DNA of 64,000 nucleotides from Anniella stebbinsi (GCA_029215795.1 JARDYH010000004.1:34724001-34788000); one strand, 5' to 3'. Shown: positions 24,248-33,406, numbered from the stretch's first letter. Numbers and translations: made by a program. Notes: generated from the letters alone by a model not told the origin.

Positions 24248-27200
24248 CTAGCCAAGACAAAAGGAAAATCTTCCACTCTGCTGAAAAATTCCACTTACAG
24301 GAAAATGGCTTGCTAGGAACTTCCAGTCATGTCCAAACTGCATCACCATTGAATTCAGCAGTTCATCCTGCAAAGAGCAACACTGTCAGCCGTTCACACA
24401 TAAAGAACACAGTTCACAACATGCTGTTTGAAAAGTGCTTCCCTCATACCCCAATGAAATATTTCAGAAACAAGAGGATCAGTCAGTAGTTTGTGGCACT
24501 GTGACAACAGAGGCTATATATAGCATGCCAAAATAAGGAACAAGGGCTTGAACCACTGGCTTCTTTCGTCACTTAACATGGCATTTCAGCTATCTGTATA
24601 TGTCACCCAACAAATTTGTTTTGCTAGCTTAAAACCACCCAGACAGCTTTGGCTATAGGGTGGTATGGAAATGTAAATAATGATAATAAAATAACAACAA
24701 AGTATTTTATTGACACACTAAGCCATGGTGGTTAAGCATTTTGAGCTAAACATAATGGCTTAGCATGTCAGGTGAACCATTCCTAACCATTATGGCTGCA
24801 GAAGCATGGTTTAAACACGCTCATTAACCATGGCTTGGTGTGTTGTCTGAACAAGCCCAGAATACTATACAGCAGCAACAGGGACTGGTGCATCAGGATA
24901 TTTTATCTGCAAGGCTGCCCCATGCCCTACTCAGGGGAACTATCACTCAACCCAACAGCTCCCAAGAGTTGCTCCACTCCTTAAATCTGGCACATATCTG
25001 CACCACAAAAACTCTTTGCAAGAATGCATGGATTTTATAGCAGCAAACAAAAAGAAATGGGTAGCTCCATGACATTTACTAGGTCAAGGATGCCTATTTA
25101 GCTGTTGCTCCAGAAGCCTCTGCTCATTCCACAACACCTAAGGCTCAGACTTTACCCAGAGAAGGCTCAAAATGTCCACTCACAAGTGCATTGATTTCAT
25201 ATTTTTCCACTTAATCGTTTGGCCATCTGGTTTGAGTATATCCAGCAACCTAAAATGCAACACTTAAGTGCAGAACTTCACACCCTGAGAATAACTGGGC
25301 TTGTTTACTTTTAAAAGCAAGTTCCTAGCCCTCATTGCTGTACAAATTTGGGAAGCCTGCCCCATTCCCATTTTATTGATTTCTTGCAGTTCTGCTGTTC
25401 CTGTAGGGACTTCTCAGAGCAACTCATCCTGTATATCCCGAGAGTTTTCCATCCAGCTCCAGCCTGGCATCCCACAGCCACTCTAACTCCATTTTGCTCT
25501 TCCTGATCTATACATGGCATACCTCTTCACGGGACCACTTGACTTTGCATCTGTTATCCCGTCGTTCTTGTATATCTGAATCCTGATAATGCAGATCATC
25601 TTGCTCTTCACTATTACAAACAAGGTTTAAAGCAGGAGAGAGAAAATATGTTATTCTGGTATTGCCAAGCAGTACTTTATCCACTGGTTCAGAATTCCAG
25701 TTCGCTCTATCTTGTTTAGCTGAAACAGTTTGGTCAAATTTTCAGCTACCACCACCCCATCCTGTAATCACTAACAGAGATTAGATACTACAGTCTATAC
25801 ATCAGAATGTATTTAAAGATGAGTGGGGGGTTATATTTGTATGAGAAACACTTTAACCTCCTTGTTTATAAATTTAGAAGGATAGCTGAAGTATACTGGG
25901 GGTCAACTAAGCCAGACGAAGAGCTCCATCCTACGCATGTTTAGACAGAAAAATATCCTACAACCCCCAGCATTCCCCAGAGAACATCAGAGGCTGGGGA
26001 ATGCTGGGAGTTGCAGGACTTTTTCTATGTTTAAATATGCATAGGATTGCACCCTAAGCAATCTTGAATATATACCCATGCTACTATTTGATTCTAAGCA
26101 TGTGCATTCCTAAGTAAAATATTCAGTAATAAATACACTCAGGATTGCAGCCTTAGATGGAAAGATGGCGTAAGAAATAAGGAGGAACAGGCAATGATTG
26201 GAGAAGGCACCACAAATATCTTTCTAGTGCAGTTTTAGAACCACCAATCCCATTTGCAAGAACAGTGGCTGCCTTCAGCTTGAGAATTCTCTCCCCTTGG
26301 AGACTCGCCAAAGCCCACGCCTACAAATCTTCCTTTGTAAGAATTTTTCATTCCAGCTGGCTTTTGGTGGCCAGGAATAGGGTAAAATAATTGACATAGG
26401 TCTTGCTGAAAGTCCTTGGGACCAGGTGGAATATAAAAACCATTAAATAAATAAAATAATGTTCACATACAAGCTTCACCAGCTAGGAATGGTGTGTGTG
26501 GGGGGTGTATCTTATCCATATCCCTAACCCAATTAAAATACGAATAGATCCCAGGAATATATTCACTGTGGGTTTCAAACAGATCCCTGTACAGCATTTA
26601 GGTAGAAAGGAGGTTTAACTCATAGGCAGGCCTTCAGATGGTCTATAGTCTTTAAAACACCAGTAAAGTCTGGATGGACACAGCATTTCTAGCTGTGCCT
26701 TAACAGAGGATACCTCCTGCTTTTAAACAGCTCCCCCCTCCACACCACCCTGTAATCAGAAAATGCCTGCCCCAATTCAGCAATATAAATCTCCACCATT
26801 CTATTTCAGTGTTTGTCAGGGGCACCAAAAGGCATTCAGCAATATTTGGGGGGGGGGGGATCTGTAATATAAAAATGATCCCATTCCTAACTGTGGCCCA
26901 CAAATGCAGATTCTTAATCGAGCCGCTCTTCTTTGCAGAAACATCCGATTCATGCAAAATAAATTGATCACTAAGGGGAAAGGGAGGCAAAACGCTTCCT
27001 TTCTGCCTCTCTCTCTCTCTCTCCCTCCCTCCCCCACCCACCCACCGCTTGGCGCAAAAAGAAGTAGGTTCCTTTCCCCGCCCTGACATTTCACGCGGGC
27101 CATTTTAAGCACCTTAAAGAGATCCCCCTTTCAGCTAATGCAGGTTTGCCCGAGCAAAATTAAGCATCTACGGAATTATTGCATATGCCCCCTTCTCCTG

Positions 27201-27408
27201 TATGATTCACTAACATGGGGGATGGGGCAACGAATCCAAGGCAGTGCTGGTCCTTTGGGGAGTGGGGCGGGGGGGGAGAGACCGGCTTCCGAAAAAAACA
27301 TGGAATATACTCCCAATATCCCAACCAAAACTAAAATGCATTTGGGCCAAGTGCAACACTTGACCCAAATGCTTGCAATGCAACTCACCAACGAACCCTG
27401 CGGGACAT
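1661..27408 (-). CDS. MYBL2: MYBL2 (B-Myb) transcription factor, complete, 14 coding exons
   Basis: B-Myb is a nuclear sequence-specific activator that joins the MuvB core to switch on S/G2-M genes. Fourteen exons with GT-AG borders and consistent phases give 2064 coding bases (687 aa; human about 700). Three Myb repeats are visible. R1 runs from about residue 28 ([10 protein letters not shown]) through exons 2-4, R2 from about 80 ([11 protein letters not shown]) into exon 5, and R3 ([19 protein letters not shown]) ends in exon 6 at TDNAVKNHW. The tryptophans typical of each repeat are present. Exon 7 is acidic (putative transactivation region). Exons 8-12 are rich in SP/TP sites expected for cyclin A-CDK2 phosphorylation. 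Exon 14 holds the conserved tail that binds LIN52/LIN9 in the family. Start: MSRR in exon 1, as in human. The protein matches B-Myb rather than A-Myb or c-Myb over its length, for example [15 protein letters not shown] in mammals and here. No frameshift or premature stop was seen. Intron 13 (about 4 kb) holds an L1 insertion. Confidence 0.98.
2331..2830. mobile_element. DNA-transposon miniature with diverged terminal inverted repeats
   Basis: Left end CTGGGTTCGGATGACACAAT; right end, read from the other strand, CCTGGGCATGTTCAGGCAGC. Inside are repeated GGTTATT/AATAACC motifs. The left part is related in inverse orientation to 17228-17325. No coding capacity. Confidence 0.55.
3937..5284 (+). 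mobile_element. LINE-1 copy: 5' UTR plus broken ORF1, missing ORF2 and 3' end
   Basis: Flanked by a perfect 16-base direct repeat (AGTAATACAAGCCTAT at 3921-3936 and 5285-5300). It begins with a GC-rich L1-like 5' UTR. ORF1 starts about 4390 ([13 protein letters not shown]), suffers a frameshift near an A-run at 4650-4658, and continues in the frame from 4658. That part holds a coiled-coil start ([14 protein letters not shown]), the RRM-like [18 protein letters not shown] and the C-terminal-domain [13 protein letters not shown] and [19 protein letters not shown]. It stops inside ORF1; no reverse transcriptase follows. It lies in MYBL2 intron 13. Confidence 0.88.
5306..5705 (+). mobile_element. 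L2-like LINE 3' end with AAT/AAC microsatellite tail
   Basis: The degraded C-terminus of a non-LTR ORF2 ([16 protein letters not shown]) is followed by a 3' UTR ending AACCGCCCAGAGAGCTTTGG, then an (AAT)n(AAC)n tail. A close relative is at 48747-49145. Confidence 0.75.
5758..5907 (-). CDS. MYBL2: MYBL2 coding exon 13
   Basis: Encodes a Ser-rich start, then [20 protein letters not shown] and [12 protein letters not shown] (human DNSLLNQGFLQAKPEK). Donor gtaagc. Two in-frame AG acceptors lie 21 bases apart; I chose the upstream one. A plus-strand (AAT)n(AAC)n microsatellite follows about 45 bases inside the intron. Confidence 0.93.
6381..6516. mobile_element. Palindromic hAT-type MITE
   Basis: Ends CAGAGGTGAGCAACTTCTGG and, inverted, CAGGGTTGGGCAACTTGTGG. 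The arms GGCCTACAACTCCCATGATT and the mirror GGGAGTTGTAGGCC fold on each other. Same family as 55225-55361 and 56195-56312. Confidence 0.7.
7060..7430 (-). mobile_element. L2/CR1-like LINE 3' fragment
   Basis: On the minus strand it reads a degraded LINE ORF2 tail: [20 protein letters not shown], then [15 protein letters not shown]. Followed by AT-rich 3' UTR. Related to 44700-45110. Confidence 0.7.
9215..9440 (-). mobile_element. tRNA-derived SINE
   Basis: Carries the run CCTCCAAGGAACCCAAGG, CTCACAACCACACTGTGAGG and CCAAAGTCACCCAGTGAG-like core seen in 58965-59195. A degraded B-box lies at the high-coordinate end and an ATTT-rich tail at the other, so it reads on the minus strand. Confidence 0.65.
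10164..10280 (-). CDS. MYBL2: MYBL2 coding exon 12
   Basis: Encodes [20 protein letters not shown], then [26 protein letters not shown] is diagnostic for B-Myb and includes a basic nuclear-localisation-like stretch. Acceptor tttccag, donor gtgagc. Confidence 0.97.
12271..12358. repeat. 44-bp tandem duplication
   Basis: Two back-to-back copies of a 44-base unit beginning AGAGTTTTGAATTCAGGCTC, apparently identical. In MYBL2 intron 11. Confidence 0.85.
12579..12692 (-). CDS. MYBL2: MYBL2 coding exon 11
   Basis: Encodes [20 protein letters not shown], then [18 protein letters not shown]. Phase 0 at both ends with the gtaagt donor; a donor two bases earlier would break the frame. Confidence 0.95.
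13187..13286 (-). CDS. MYBL2: MYBL2 coding exon 10
   Basis: Encodes [20 protein letters not shown], then [13 protein letters not shown], matching the human segment with its TP sites. Acceptor tttccag, donor gtatgt. Confidence 0.97.
14402..14508. mobile_element. Palindromic MITE, 'AGTAAGTCCC' family
   Basis: ATGCAATCCTATACTGTGCA at the left and inverted GCTGCAATGCTGCACCTGTT at the right, with AGTAAGTCCCAATGA and its mirror TACTCCCAAGTAAA between. Diverged relatives occur near 23490, 26100, 37380 and 54505. Confidence 0.55.
15021..15510 (-). mobile_element. CR1 LINE 3' end with ORF2 C-terminus
   Basis: The minus strand encodes [20 protein letters not shown], then [20 protein letters not shown], the carboxyl end typical of CR1 ORF2. 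It ends in the CR1 3' UTR, with ATTCTATGA-type sequence at the 15021 end. 5'-truncated; in MYBL2 intron 9. Confidence 0.9.
16028..16167 (-). CDS. MYBL2: MYBL2 coding exon 9
   Basis: Encodes [20 protein letters not shown], then [20 protein letters not shown], nearly identical to human. Acceptor ttggaag, donor gtaagt. Confidence 0.97.
16345..16463. mobile_element. Palindromic MITE, 'TTTAGACAGA' family copy
   Basis: TAGGGCACAACCCTATGCAG ... TTTAGACAGACAAAAGTCC, mirrored by GTTCTGTCTAAACATGCATC and GGATTGCGCCCTTA. Centre CCCAGCATTCCCCAGCCAGC. Confidence 0.7.
16690..16925 (+). mobile_element. L2-like LINE 3' UTR with AAAT tail
   Basis: T-rich 3' UTR followed by CTGCCCTGAGATCCTTGCGA and an (AATA)n tail. 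Same ending type as 44030-44115. Confidence 0.55.
16926..17325. mobile_element. DNA-transposon fragment, GC-rich, one clear terminus
   Basis: The right end, read on the minus strand, is CTGGGTTCGGATGACATGAT, matching the left end of the element at 2331. The body has repeated CCATTGGGGCCT / CCATTGGAGTGG motifs. Confidence 0.5.
18300..18730. other. Unassigned AT-rich block in MYBL2 intron 8
   Basis: Overlapping short frames on both strands (up to 106 aa) but no recognisable domain. Contains several scattered AATTG and TTCGCA motifs. May be an unrecognised repeat. Confidence 0.3.
18852..19241 (-). CDS. MYBL2: MYBL2 coding exon 8
   Basis: 130 codons. Contains [64 protein letters not shown] and SLSFLDSCN, followed by SP/TP sites and TLPFSPSQ. 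One STPVK unit is duplicated relative to human. Acceptor tggcag, donor gtgagt. Confidence 0.97.
19830..20266. mobile_element. hAT-type element remnant
   Basis: Left end CAGGGGTCCCCAAGCTTTTT; right end, inverted, GGGGGTCTCCAATGTG. The short terminal match fits hAT miniatures, but I found no target duplication. In MYBL2 intron 7. Confidence 0.5.
20547..20822 (-). CDS. MYBL2: MYBL2 coding exon 7
   Basis: 92 codons of acidic, poorly conserved sequence. Anchors are [16 protein letters not shown] near the start (human LTNWPSVPPTIKEEE) and [11 protein letters not shown]...[10 protein letters not shown] at the end (human YKWVVEAANLL...LSEALDLIES). Confidence 0.94.
21594..21750 (-). CDS. MYBL2: MYBL2 coding exon 6
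   Basis: The first base completes Arg, then [20 protein letters not shown] ends repeat R3. It continues [10 protein letters not shown] and YLLLEVEG as in human (FLSESKD, YLLLELED). Acceptor tttacag, donor gtactg. Confidence 0.97.
21908..22128 (-). CDS. MYBL2: MYBL2 coding exon 5
   Basis: Encodes the rest of repeat R2 ([20 protein letters not shown]...) and most of R3 ([20 protein letters not shown]...). This is the most conserved exon, nearly identical to mammalian B-Myb. The donor gtaggc splits the Arg codon of LLPGR. Confidence 0.98.
22502..22990. mobile_element. hAT-type miniature transposon with perfect 8-bp target duplication
   Basis: Flanked by CTCAAGTC at 22494-22501 and 22991-22998. 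Ends TAGGAATGCCACGAG and, inverted, TAGGGGTGAGCGAACTTGCC. Inside are several copies of CATCAATGG(T/G)GG and AATTGCGC(A/G)ATT in both directions. Same terminal type as 57260-58277. In MYBL2 intron 4. Confidence 0.8.
23087..23368. repeat. 141-bp tandem duplication
   Basis: Two head-to-tail copies with 141-base spacing. I see a single difference (CCCAGTGTACAC versus CCCAATGTACAC). MYBL2 intron 4. Confidence 0.92.
23986..24078 (-). CDS. MYBL2: MYBL2 coding exon 4
   Basis: Acceptor ttttag and donor gtaact. Encodes [17 protein letters not shown], ending R1, and [11 protein letters not shown], starting R2. Very close to human. Confidence 0.97.
24218..24246. repeat. (AAT)n microsatellite
   Basis: Nine or so AAT units between MYBL2 exons 3 and 4. 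Confidence 0.9.
24299..24367 (-). CDS. MYBL2: MYBL2 coding exon 3
   Basis: Acceptor tttgcag and donor gtaagt. Encodes [20 protein letters not shown] then HFP, the middle of repeat R1. Confidence 0.96.
24630..24705 (+). mobile_element. LINE/SINE 3' tail fragment
   Basis: AACCACCCAGACAGCTTTGG, then GGGTGGTATGGAAATGTAAA and an AT-rich tail; same consensus as 5620-5700 and 49075-49145. Confidence 0.6.
24718..24860. mobile_element. 'CTAAGCCATGG' MITE
   Basis: GACACACTAAGCCATGGTGG at the left and CCATGGCTTGGTGTGTTGTC at the right in inverse orientation. Relative of 47778-47983. Confidence 0.6.
25523..25610 (-). CDS. MYBL2: MYBL2 coding exon 2
   Basis: Acceptor ...taatag and donor gtatgc. Reads [12 protein letters not shown], then [16 protein letters not shown], the beginning of Myb repeat R1. 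It is a few residues shorter than the human linker. Confidence 0.95.
25928..26058. mobile_element. Palindromic MITE, 'TTTAGACAGAAAA' family copy
   Basis: GCATGTTTAGACAGAAAAAT and the mirror TTTTTCTATGTTTAAATATG; centre CCAGCATTCCCCAGAG...GGCTGGGGAATGCTGG. MYBL2 intron 1. Confidence 0.75.
27389..27408 (-). CDS. MYBL2: MYBL2 coding exon 1
   Basis: Encodes MSRRVR plus two bases of a Cys codon, then a gtgagt donor. The human protein starts MSRRTRC, which fixes this ATG. It lies in the CpG-rich promoter segment. Confidence 0.93.
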
Positions 27409-27479
27409 CCTGTCCTTTCCTGGATTAATAGAAAAGAAAAGACCCAGCAGAATAAGATCAACCTCCAAGAGAATGGAGA

Positions 27480-27780
27480 GGCAGCTAGATCTTGCTGTGG
27501 CTACCGCAGCGCCGGCGCTGCTGGGGAAGACGCTGCCTAAAAAAAAACCCAGAAGAGCGCGCGTAGCCGCGTTTGTGCAGCTGCAACCCCGCTCGCTAAC
27601 TCGCGCCCGCCCGGGACACCAAAAGGCACTTTCCTATCTCGCGCCAACTCCACCCCAGCCAGCCACCTTTTCCGGCGTCATGACGTTGCTGACGCGAGAG
27701 TGACGATAAACACAGTATGATTGGGGGGGGAGGGGGAAGAAGACGAGAAGGGCGAGGAAAGTGGCGCGCGCGGGCAAGTT
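27480..27780 (-). promoter_or_regulatory. MYBL2: MYBL2 CpG-rich promoter with E2F-type element
   Basis: CpG-rich sequence just upstream of exon 1. On the minus strand it reads TTGGCGCGAGATAGGAAAGT (27628-27647). This resembles the E2F site plus downstream repression element known from mammalian B-myb promoters, which hold the gene off in G0/G1. A TGACG-type CRE half-site lies near 27678-27692. No TATA box was seen near the start. Confidence 0.7.
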
Positions 27781-28650
27781 GTAATTTTGTATCTAGAATT
27801 AGTGCTGAAATAAAAGAGAAAGTGAACAAAACACTAAATCTATGAAAAAGAAACAAGGCTTCCCAAAATAGCAGCAAGCGATACAACCGTCCATCCAAAA
27901 ATGCCTACGTGTAAAATTAAGGGCTTCTAACGGGTGGAATTAGTTTCCGTTTATTTAAATGGGGGGATTATACTTTTAAAAAATTGATTGCCTTCCTCCA
28001 AAACAGCGTATTTTATGGATCTACATTTATTAATCAAGCTCCGCTTATTTATTGTTTTATTTCAGTGACTTTGCAGTCAGACATACTTTCCTTTCATTTG
28101 GTGAGCTCGCTTATTATTTTGCTGAAAAATGCAACTTTGTTACCAAGAAATAAAGACCGCAGGGTTTAAGGCCGGGTATTACGTGTTTATCCTGCTCTGT
28201 CTCCAAGTAGTACATGGTGTCCTGTTTCCTCCTACCACCATTTTATCCTCACAACAATCCTGTGAGGTAGGTGAACCTGAGAAAAAGTGACTGTGTCCAG
28301 GGCGGGCTTCGTGATTGGTTGGGCATTTATATGACCTTTAGAGAATAGCTTAGATCAGTCTTTATAGCTTACCATAGTATGTTAATAAGGTAACCAGCCA
28401 CTTTTATCTGGAAAGAAAGGCTGATTTAACTAGCCATCAGCTGGGCATTGGTTACTCCTAATCTGATTGAATCTTGTACTCATTTGCATTCTGCATAGTA
28501 ATATGACACACCCAATGATGTCTTTTGTATTTCCCTTGCCCTTTAATTTCATTTTGTTTTTTAAATCCACTCTGCCTTTGGAAAGATCACTTTTTGCATC
28601 TGCTGACATGGAAAGCTTACACCAAAATATATTTCTAGAAGGCTACCTGT

Positions 28651-29022
28651 GTTAGACTGTTGCAGCAAAAACAAAGTCTTGTGGTTCTCAAAGACTTAAA
28701 CATTTATTCTGGCATAACCTTTGTGGACATTGTCCACTTCATCAAATGCATGAAGTGTTAGCCTCATATTGACAGATTTCTCTATATTTTATGTGGGAAG
28801 ATGTAAACTGTGTTGTCAGAGGGAATTGAAATGCAAAAAATGCAGGTGATTATTACCTTAACAGTTGTTGCCACTCACAAAGCATTGTTGGGTGATAACA
28901 CAGACATTACAGCAGTGGTGAGTTGATTAACATATGAAAGATATCACAAGACACAATCTATTTGTTACTCTTTAAAGTGCTTCATGGATTCTTGATTATC
29001 ATTTTTGCTGCAACAGACTAGA
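28651..29022. mobile_element. Inverted-repeat element, 'TGTTGCAGCAAAAA' ends
   Basis: TAGACTGTTGCAGCAAAAAC at 28651 and TTTTTGCTGCAACAGACTA at the far end form a terminal inverted repeat. The inner parts (CTTTAAAGTGCTTCATGG; CTCAAAGACTTAAACATT) are weaker. Could be one element or two copies head to head. Confidence 0.5.
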
Positions 29023-29448
29023 ATAGGAATCTCTTTGGAATCCATCAGGTCTGATGACTAGCTTATATTAAAAATGTTTAAAAATCTTCAGAATTAGCAT
29101 TTCCTTACAGCCAAGAGAACTCTTTAAAAATACTGATTGTTTTAATAGTCAGGTAAAACAAAACAGAAAAGTTTGCATCCACACTAGCAAAACCTCAGAG
29201 TGCTCAATTACAAGTCAATGGAGAATCTAACTTTTTTTAAAAAAACTATAGACTTTAAATGGTATACTTTTTCAGTCTGCCATACAAATCTCATCCCTAA
29301 CTACTAGAACTTCTAGAACTTCAACTCTCAGAAACTTGTAAAGCTGTTAAAGCAGGAAGTTTTCTATTTCACTGGCTCTGTTCGGAGAATATGTTTTGGT
29401 ATTGGGCACGAATTTAATATATTCCTTCCAGTACCTAATACACCCACT

Positions 29449-29636
29449 TACAGGTTTCCATATAAAACAGGCTTAAAGCTCCTGCAGCTTTAACTGTTGT
29501 GAAGTGGGAATTTCACCAAGTGCTGCATGCCTACAAATGACCCCTGTTGAAATCCCCTTTTTGTTCAACTGTTAAAGATACATGAGTCCTGTCCTCTTTT
29601 CCATATGGTCACCCTACAGGAAAGTCAGCACAACAG
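29449..29636. mobile_element. Relative of the 31306 palindromic hAT element
   Basis: GCAGCTTTAACTGTTGTGAA and CAACTGTTAAAGATACATGA arms, ending GGTCACCCTACAGG; a diverged, partly deleted copy of 31306-31608. Confidence 0.6.
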
Positions 29637-31170
29637 TGTCTTTAGGGATTTAACCGTTTAATCAAGATTTGGCATTCATAGTCAATGCCATTAGATGGCA
29701 GTGGTGGGCCTGATAAACTCAGGACTTGTAAGAGCAGTAACCTAGTTCAGTGGTGCTGAGTTTAACTTTACATTAGGCTGCAAACTAGGGGACTTAGGTA
29801 GTAAACATGCTTAGGATTGCACTGCACCTCCATGTAGTTACAATTATGGCCTCAGGCATTGACCTCAGTGGGATGTGTTTCTGAATAAATGTTCATAGGA
29901 TTGATCTGCATAACACTGAACTGAGAACAGGAATACCAGTATGCAGCTTCCCAGGGATACTGGGGTGGAGGAACCCAGCAAACACGTCAAATAGGATGAC
30001 CCATGGACTTCAACAGGGTAATTCTGTAAAAAGTGCCATAGTTTGACAGTTCACTATTTCCATCCCTACCAAACATTAATTTCCTAGATCGTCTGAATCC
30101 CAATCACAAAGGTTGCCACTTTAAATTCTTTATTTTAGGCAACTTAGTTAAGGCATGCTTTTGTTCTTCTGCAAATAAGTGGTCGTTAGGATAATAATGG
30201 CTGCATGGCCTAGAATAAGTACAGCATTCATCCAACATTGCATCTTTATGCCATGAAAACCTGCACCTGCTGTATTATTGCCTGCCATGCACCTGGTCAA
30301 GACACAGACTCAAAGCATTTATAAGGGGCAATTTTTCCAGCTGGTTTAGCTGGAAAAACACTTAAGGGTATATGTGGAATAGCTGCAAAACCCATGAGCA
30401 TTATTTTTTTATCGATGCTATTTTGATCTAGGTTCTAACGGCTACTTGCATTGATGCTCTGTTTGTATTAATTGTTACTAAAATTAGAGTTTAACAAACA
30501 AATAAATAAAACAAAAAGATTGTCTATTTTAAGCTCTTGAGATTAATAATGGTAACATCAGAGACGTCATGTACAGAATTATTGCTTTTAGTCCTGCTGG
30601 TTCAAAGATCTAGGTTACATGTTTAAAGAAAAATAAGTGCAAATGTTTTTATGTAGTCGATGGGTCATGTCCCCCCCCCTAAACAGTTTCAGGTGGTTTC
30701 TTTAGAACATCTTTGCTGTCCCTGTAATCAATCTTAATTGGAAAATTAAGAAAGTGTGCCACAGCAATCTATGAAAAGGATTTATAGGGGTCATCAGGCA
30801 GGAAGAAAGGTTGTTTAAGAAGTTTGTTCTTGTAGAGAAGAAGTAAAAGTGAGTTATACCTATAATGGGTTTTTGAAAATTGGGCTATTGGTTTAAAAGT
30901 TTGTAAAAAAAATATCAGTATAGTGTTGTTGATGTTGTATGAGGAAAATACACTTTGGGCCTAAGCAACAAGAACTCAGTATCCCAGTTACCAGCTGGTT
31001 CTTTTTCCTTGACTCATAATTGGTAAAACTACATTAGCTCAATCTGGATTTGGAATCAACTGCTGAGAGAGGTGGTGGATGCTCTGTTAACTGGAGGTAT
31101 TGAACCATGGACTGGACAGCCAGCAGTCAGGGATGCTTTAAACTAGATTTCTGAGGGGGTTAGGCACAAT

Positions 31171-31291
31171 GGGTAGTATCTATTGTTAGTCCTACTTAGA
31201 GCAGACCCATCGAAATGAATGAGACTGAAGACTTACTTGTCATTCATTTCAATACATCTACTCTACACAGAACTAACATTAGATACTACCC
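31171..31291. mobile_element. 121-bp palindromic MITE
   Basis: GGGTAGTATCTATTGTTAGT at the left and ACTAACATTAGATACTACCC at the right are inverted copies; the whole element folds on itself. It sits 14 bases before another palindromic element. Confidence 0.75.
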
Positions 31292-31305
31292 AATGACCTA
31301 AACGG

Positions 31306-31608
31306 TAGGCTGACCATCTGAAAAGGAGGACAGGACTCATATAACTTTAACAGTTGTAGAGGAAAGGGAATTTCAGCAGGTGTCATTTGTATGCAATTAG
31401 TTCCTGGTGAAATTCCCTCTTCATCACAACTGTTAAAGGTGCAGGCACTATACAAAAGAAGGCAGGGCTCTGCAACTTTAACTGTTGTGATGAAGAGGGA
31501 ATATCACCAGGAACTAATTGCATACAAATGACGCTGGTTGAAATTCCCTTTTCTCTACAACTGTTAAAGTTATATGAGCCCTGTCCTCCTTTTCAGATGG
31601 TCAGCCTA
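31306..31608. mobile_element. 303-bp near-perfect palindromic hAT-type element
   Basis: Flanked by CTAAACGG (31298-31305) and CTAAACAG (31609-31616), an 8-base duplication with one difference. Ends TAGGCTGACCATCTGAAAAG and its inverse. The two arms (GGAGGACAGGACTCATATAA, AACTTTAACAGTTGTAGAGG ...) mirror each other through the centre. Confidence 0.85.
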
Positions 31609-33329
31609 CTAAACAGGTTCTTCCAATTCTTATGATTTTATGATTCTATTGTTTGGTTTCTGGTCTTGGTTCAAGGGAAAATTGCTTCTCTTTGCCAGAA
31701 GAGAGCAAACTACATGCACCTCTGTTAAGAGCCCTGGTACTTAATTTTTTAAAACATTGTCTTCATCCAATGTTAATTTTCTGGGCTTTGTAAATCAGTA
31801 AGGGAAGCTTGTAGTAGTTGTTATTGTCATTCTAGAAAGCAATAACTGTCTTTTCTAGCTAAAATGAGCTGCTATAGAAGAAGGAAAACGCTTCTGGAGA
31901 AGTTGCTGGCTCTCTTGGTTATCAGATTTTCCTTATCCTCTTAGGGCTCTGTTTTCTTCACTATAAAATCAAAAGAGGTCTTGCCTTGTCTGTTTGTATC
32001 TACTGGAATCACATCAATAAGATGCTTGCTCAGTTTGGAGTAGGGATATCTGGATTTTGAGAAATCCATCCCAAGTGTGTTTCATGAATTGTGCAGTGTT
32101 GTTCGTTCAGCAGCCATTCATAGACGGATTCAATTTCCCCCCGTTTTGCAGGAAAATATGCAAATAATTTGCTACGAATGTTCTCAACAGTTTATATAAT
32201 CTACTTTAGTAGGTAACATTTAGCATATTATTCCTCTTACATTAGACTTTTCCCCATATGTCTCAGCAGAAATGTGCGTATTTTCCTACAAATGAATTTG
32301 TGTAGATTTTGGGGAAGCAAACAAAAAATCTGGAAGTCCACAGACTCCGCCCAGTCTGGAGAGGCCAGTCTGCAGTGGATTCCACAGGTCAGATTCTTAG
32401 AAATCTGAACTCATTCCAGTCTGTCTCGAATTTCTCCAGCATCCCTAGTTTAGAGTACTGTTTGAGAGATGCACATTTCTGTAAAAAAAAAAAAAAGATT
32501 AACAGTAACAACTGAGTCCAAAAACTCACATAGCTATGCTTTGTAGTGGCCTCAGATTAATGCAAAACTCCCAAGTCACCACTGCAGAGTGGTCAGGCTT
32601 GGAAGCCATTTTCACTTGCAATGTATTAGTCGACGTGGTAGTGCAGATTGTTTTTCTAATTATATTTTTTTATAAACTCTGAGTGGTATGGTGTTGACCG
32701 AGGCTTTGGATTTTCTCTGTTTTTGCACCTTAACTGACAGCATGGAATGTGTATGCATCAGATCAGTGTTACCATGGTGAGAGCTATATTGGCTTTGTAA
32801 TGATGGACCATCTTGTAGTGGTATCTCTACCATATCCTGGAATCAAGCCAGAAGAACCATGTCGCAGCCTTGTGGTTTATAAAAAAAGTTATAATTAGAT
32901 AAACAATGCCATGGCTGCTATCCTATGTATGCACATTTCTGTGCATAGAATCAGGATACCTGGCTCGTAAAGTAGTGCTGGTTGACATTGCTAGAAAGAC
33001 TTGATTGTTGTAGCTAGAGTTGTGTGGAGCAGAATTCTACAAACTGGAGAAGAGACTCTCATGGGAGAAGGGAGGCAATTTTTGCTATTTTCCCTCTCCC
33101 GCTGCAGTCCCTCTGTCACTGGAAATCTGTTCTGGAGGGTTGGGGTTCCTCTGGAACAGTGTGGAAAGTGACACTGAGAGCAGTAGGAAAGGGAAATCAA
33201 TGAAAATTCCCCCTCTTTCCACTCACAGGTGCATCCAGTTAGAAGAGTAGGAACCTCTGCTAGATCCAACTCACACCTGCAAATGGAAAGAACCCCTTCA
33301 TTTGCGAAACAGCAGGTCTGGATCCATAT

Positions 33330-33372
33330 ACCGCCCAGTGAGCTTCGGCTATGGGGCAGTATATAAGTGTAA

Positions 33373-33406
<34 letters not shown>

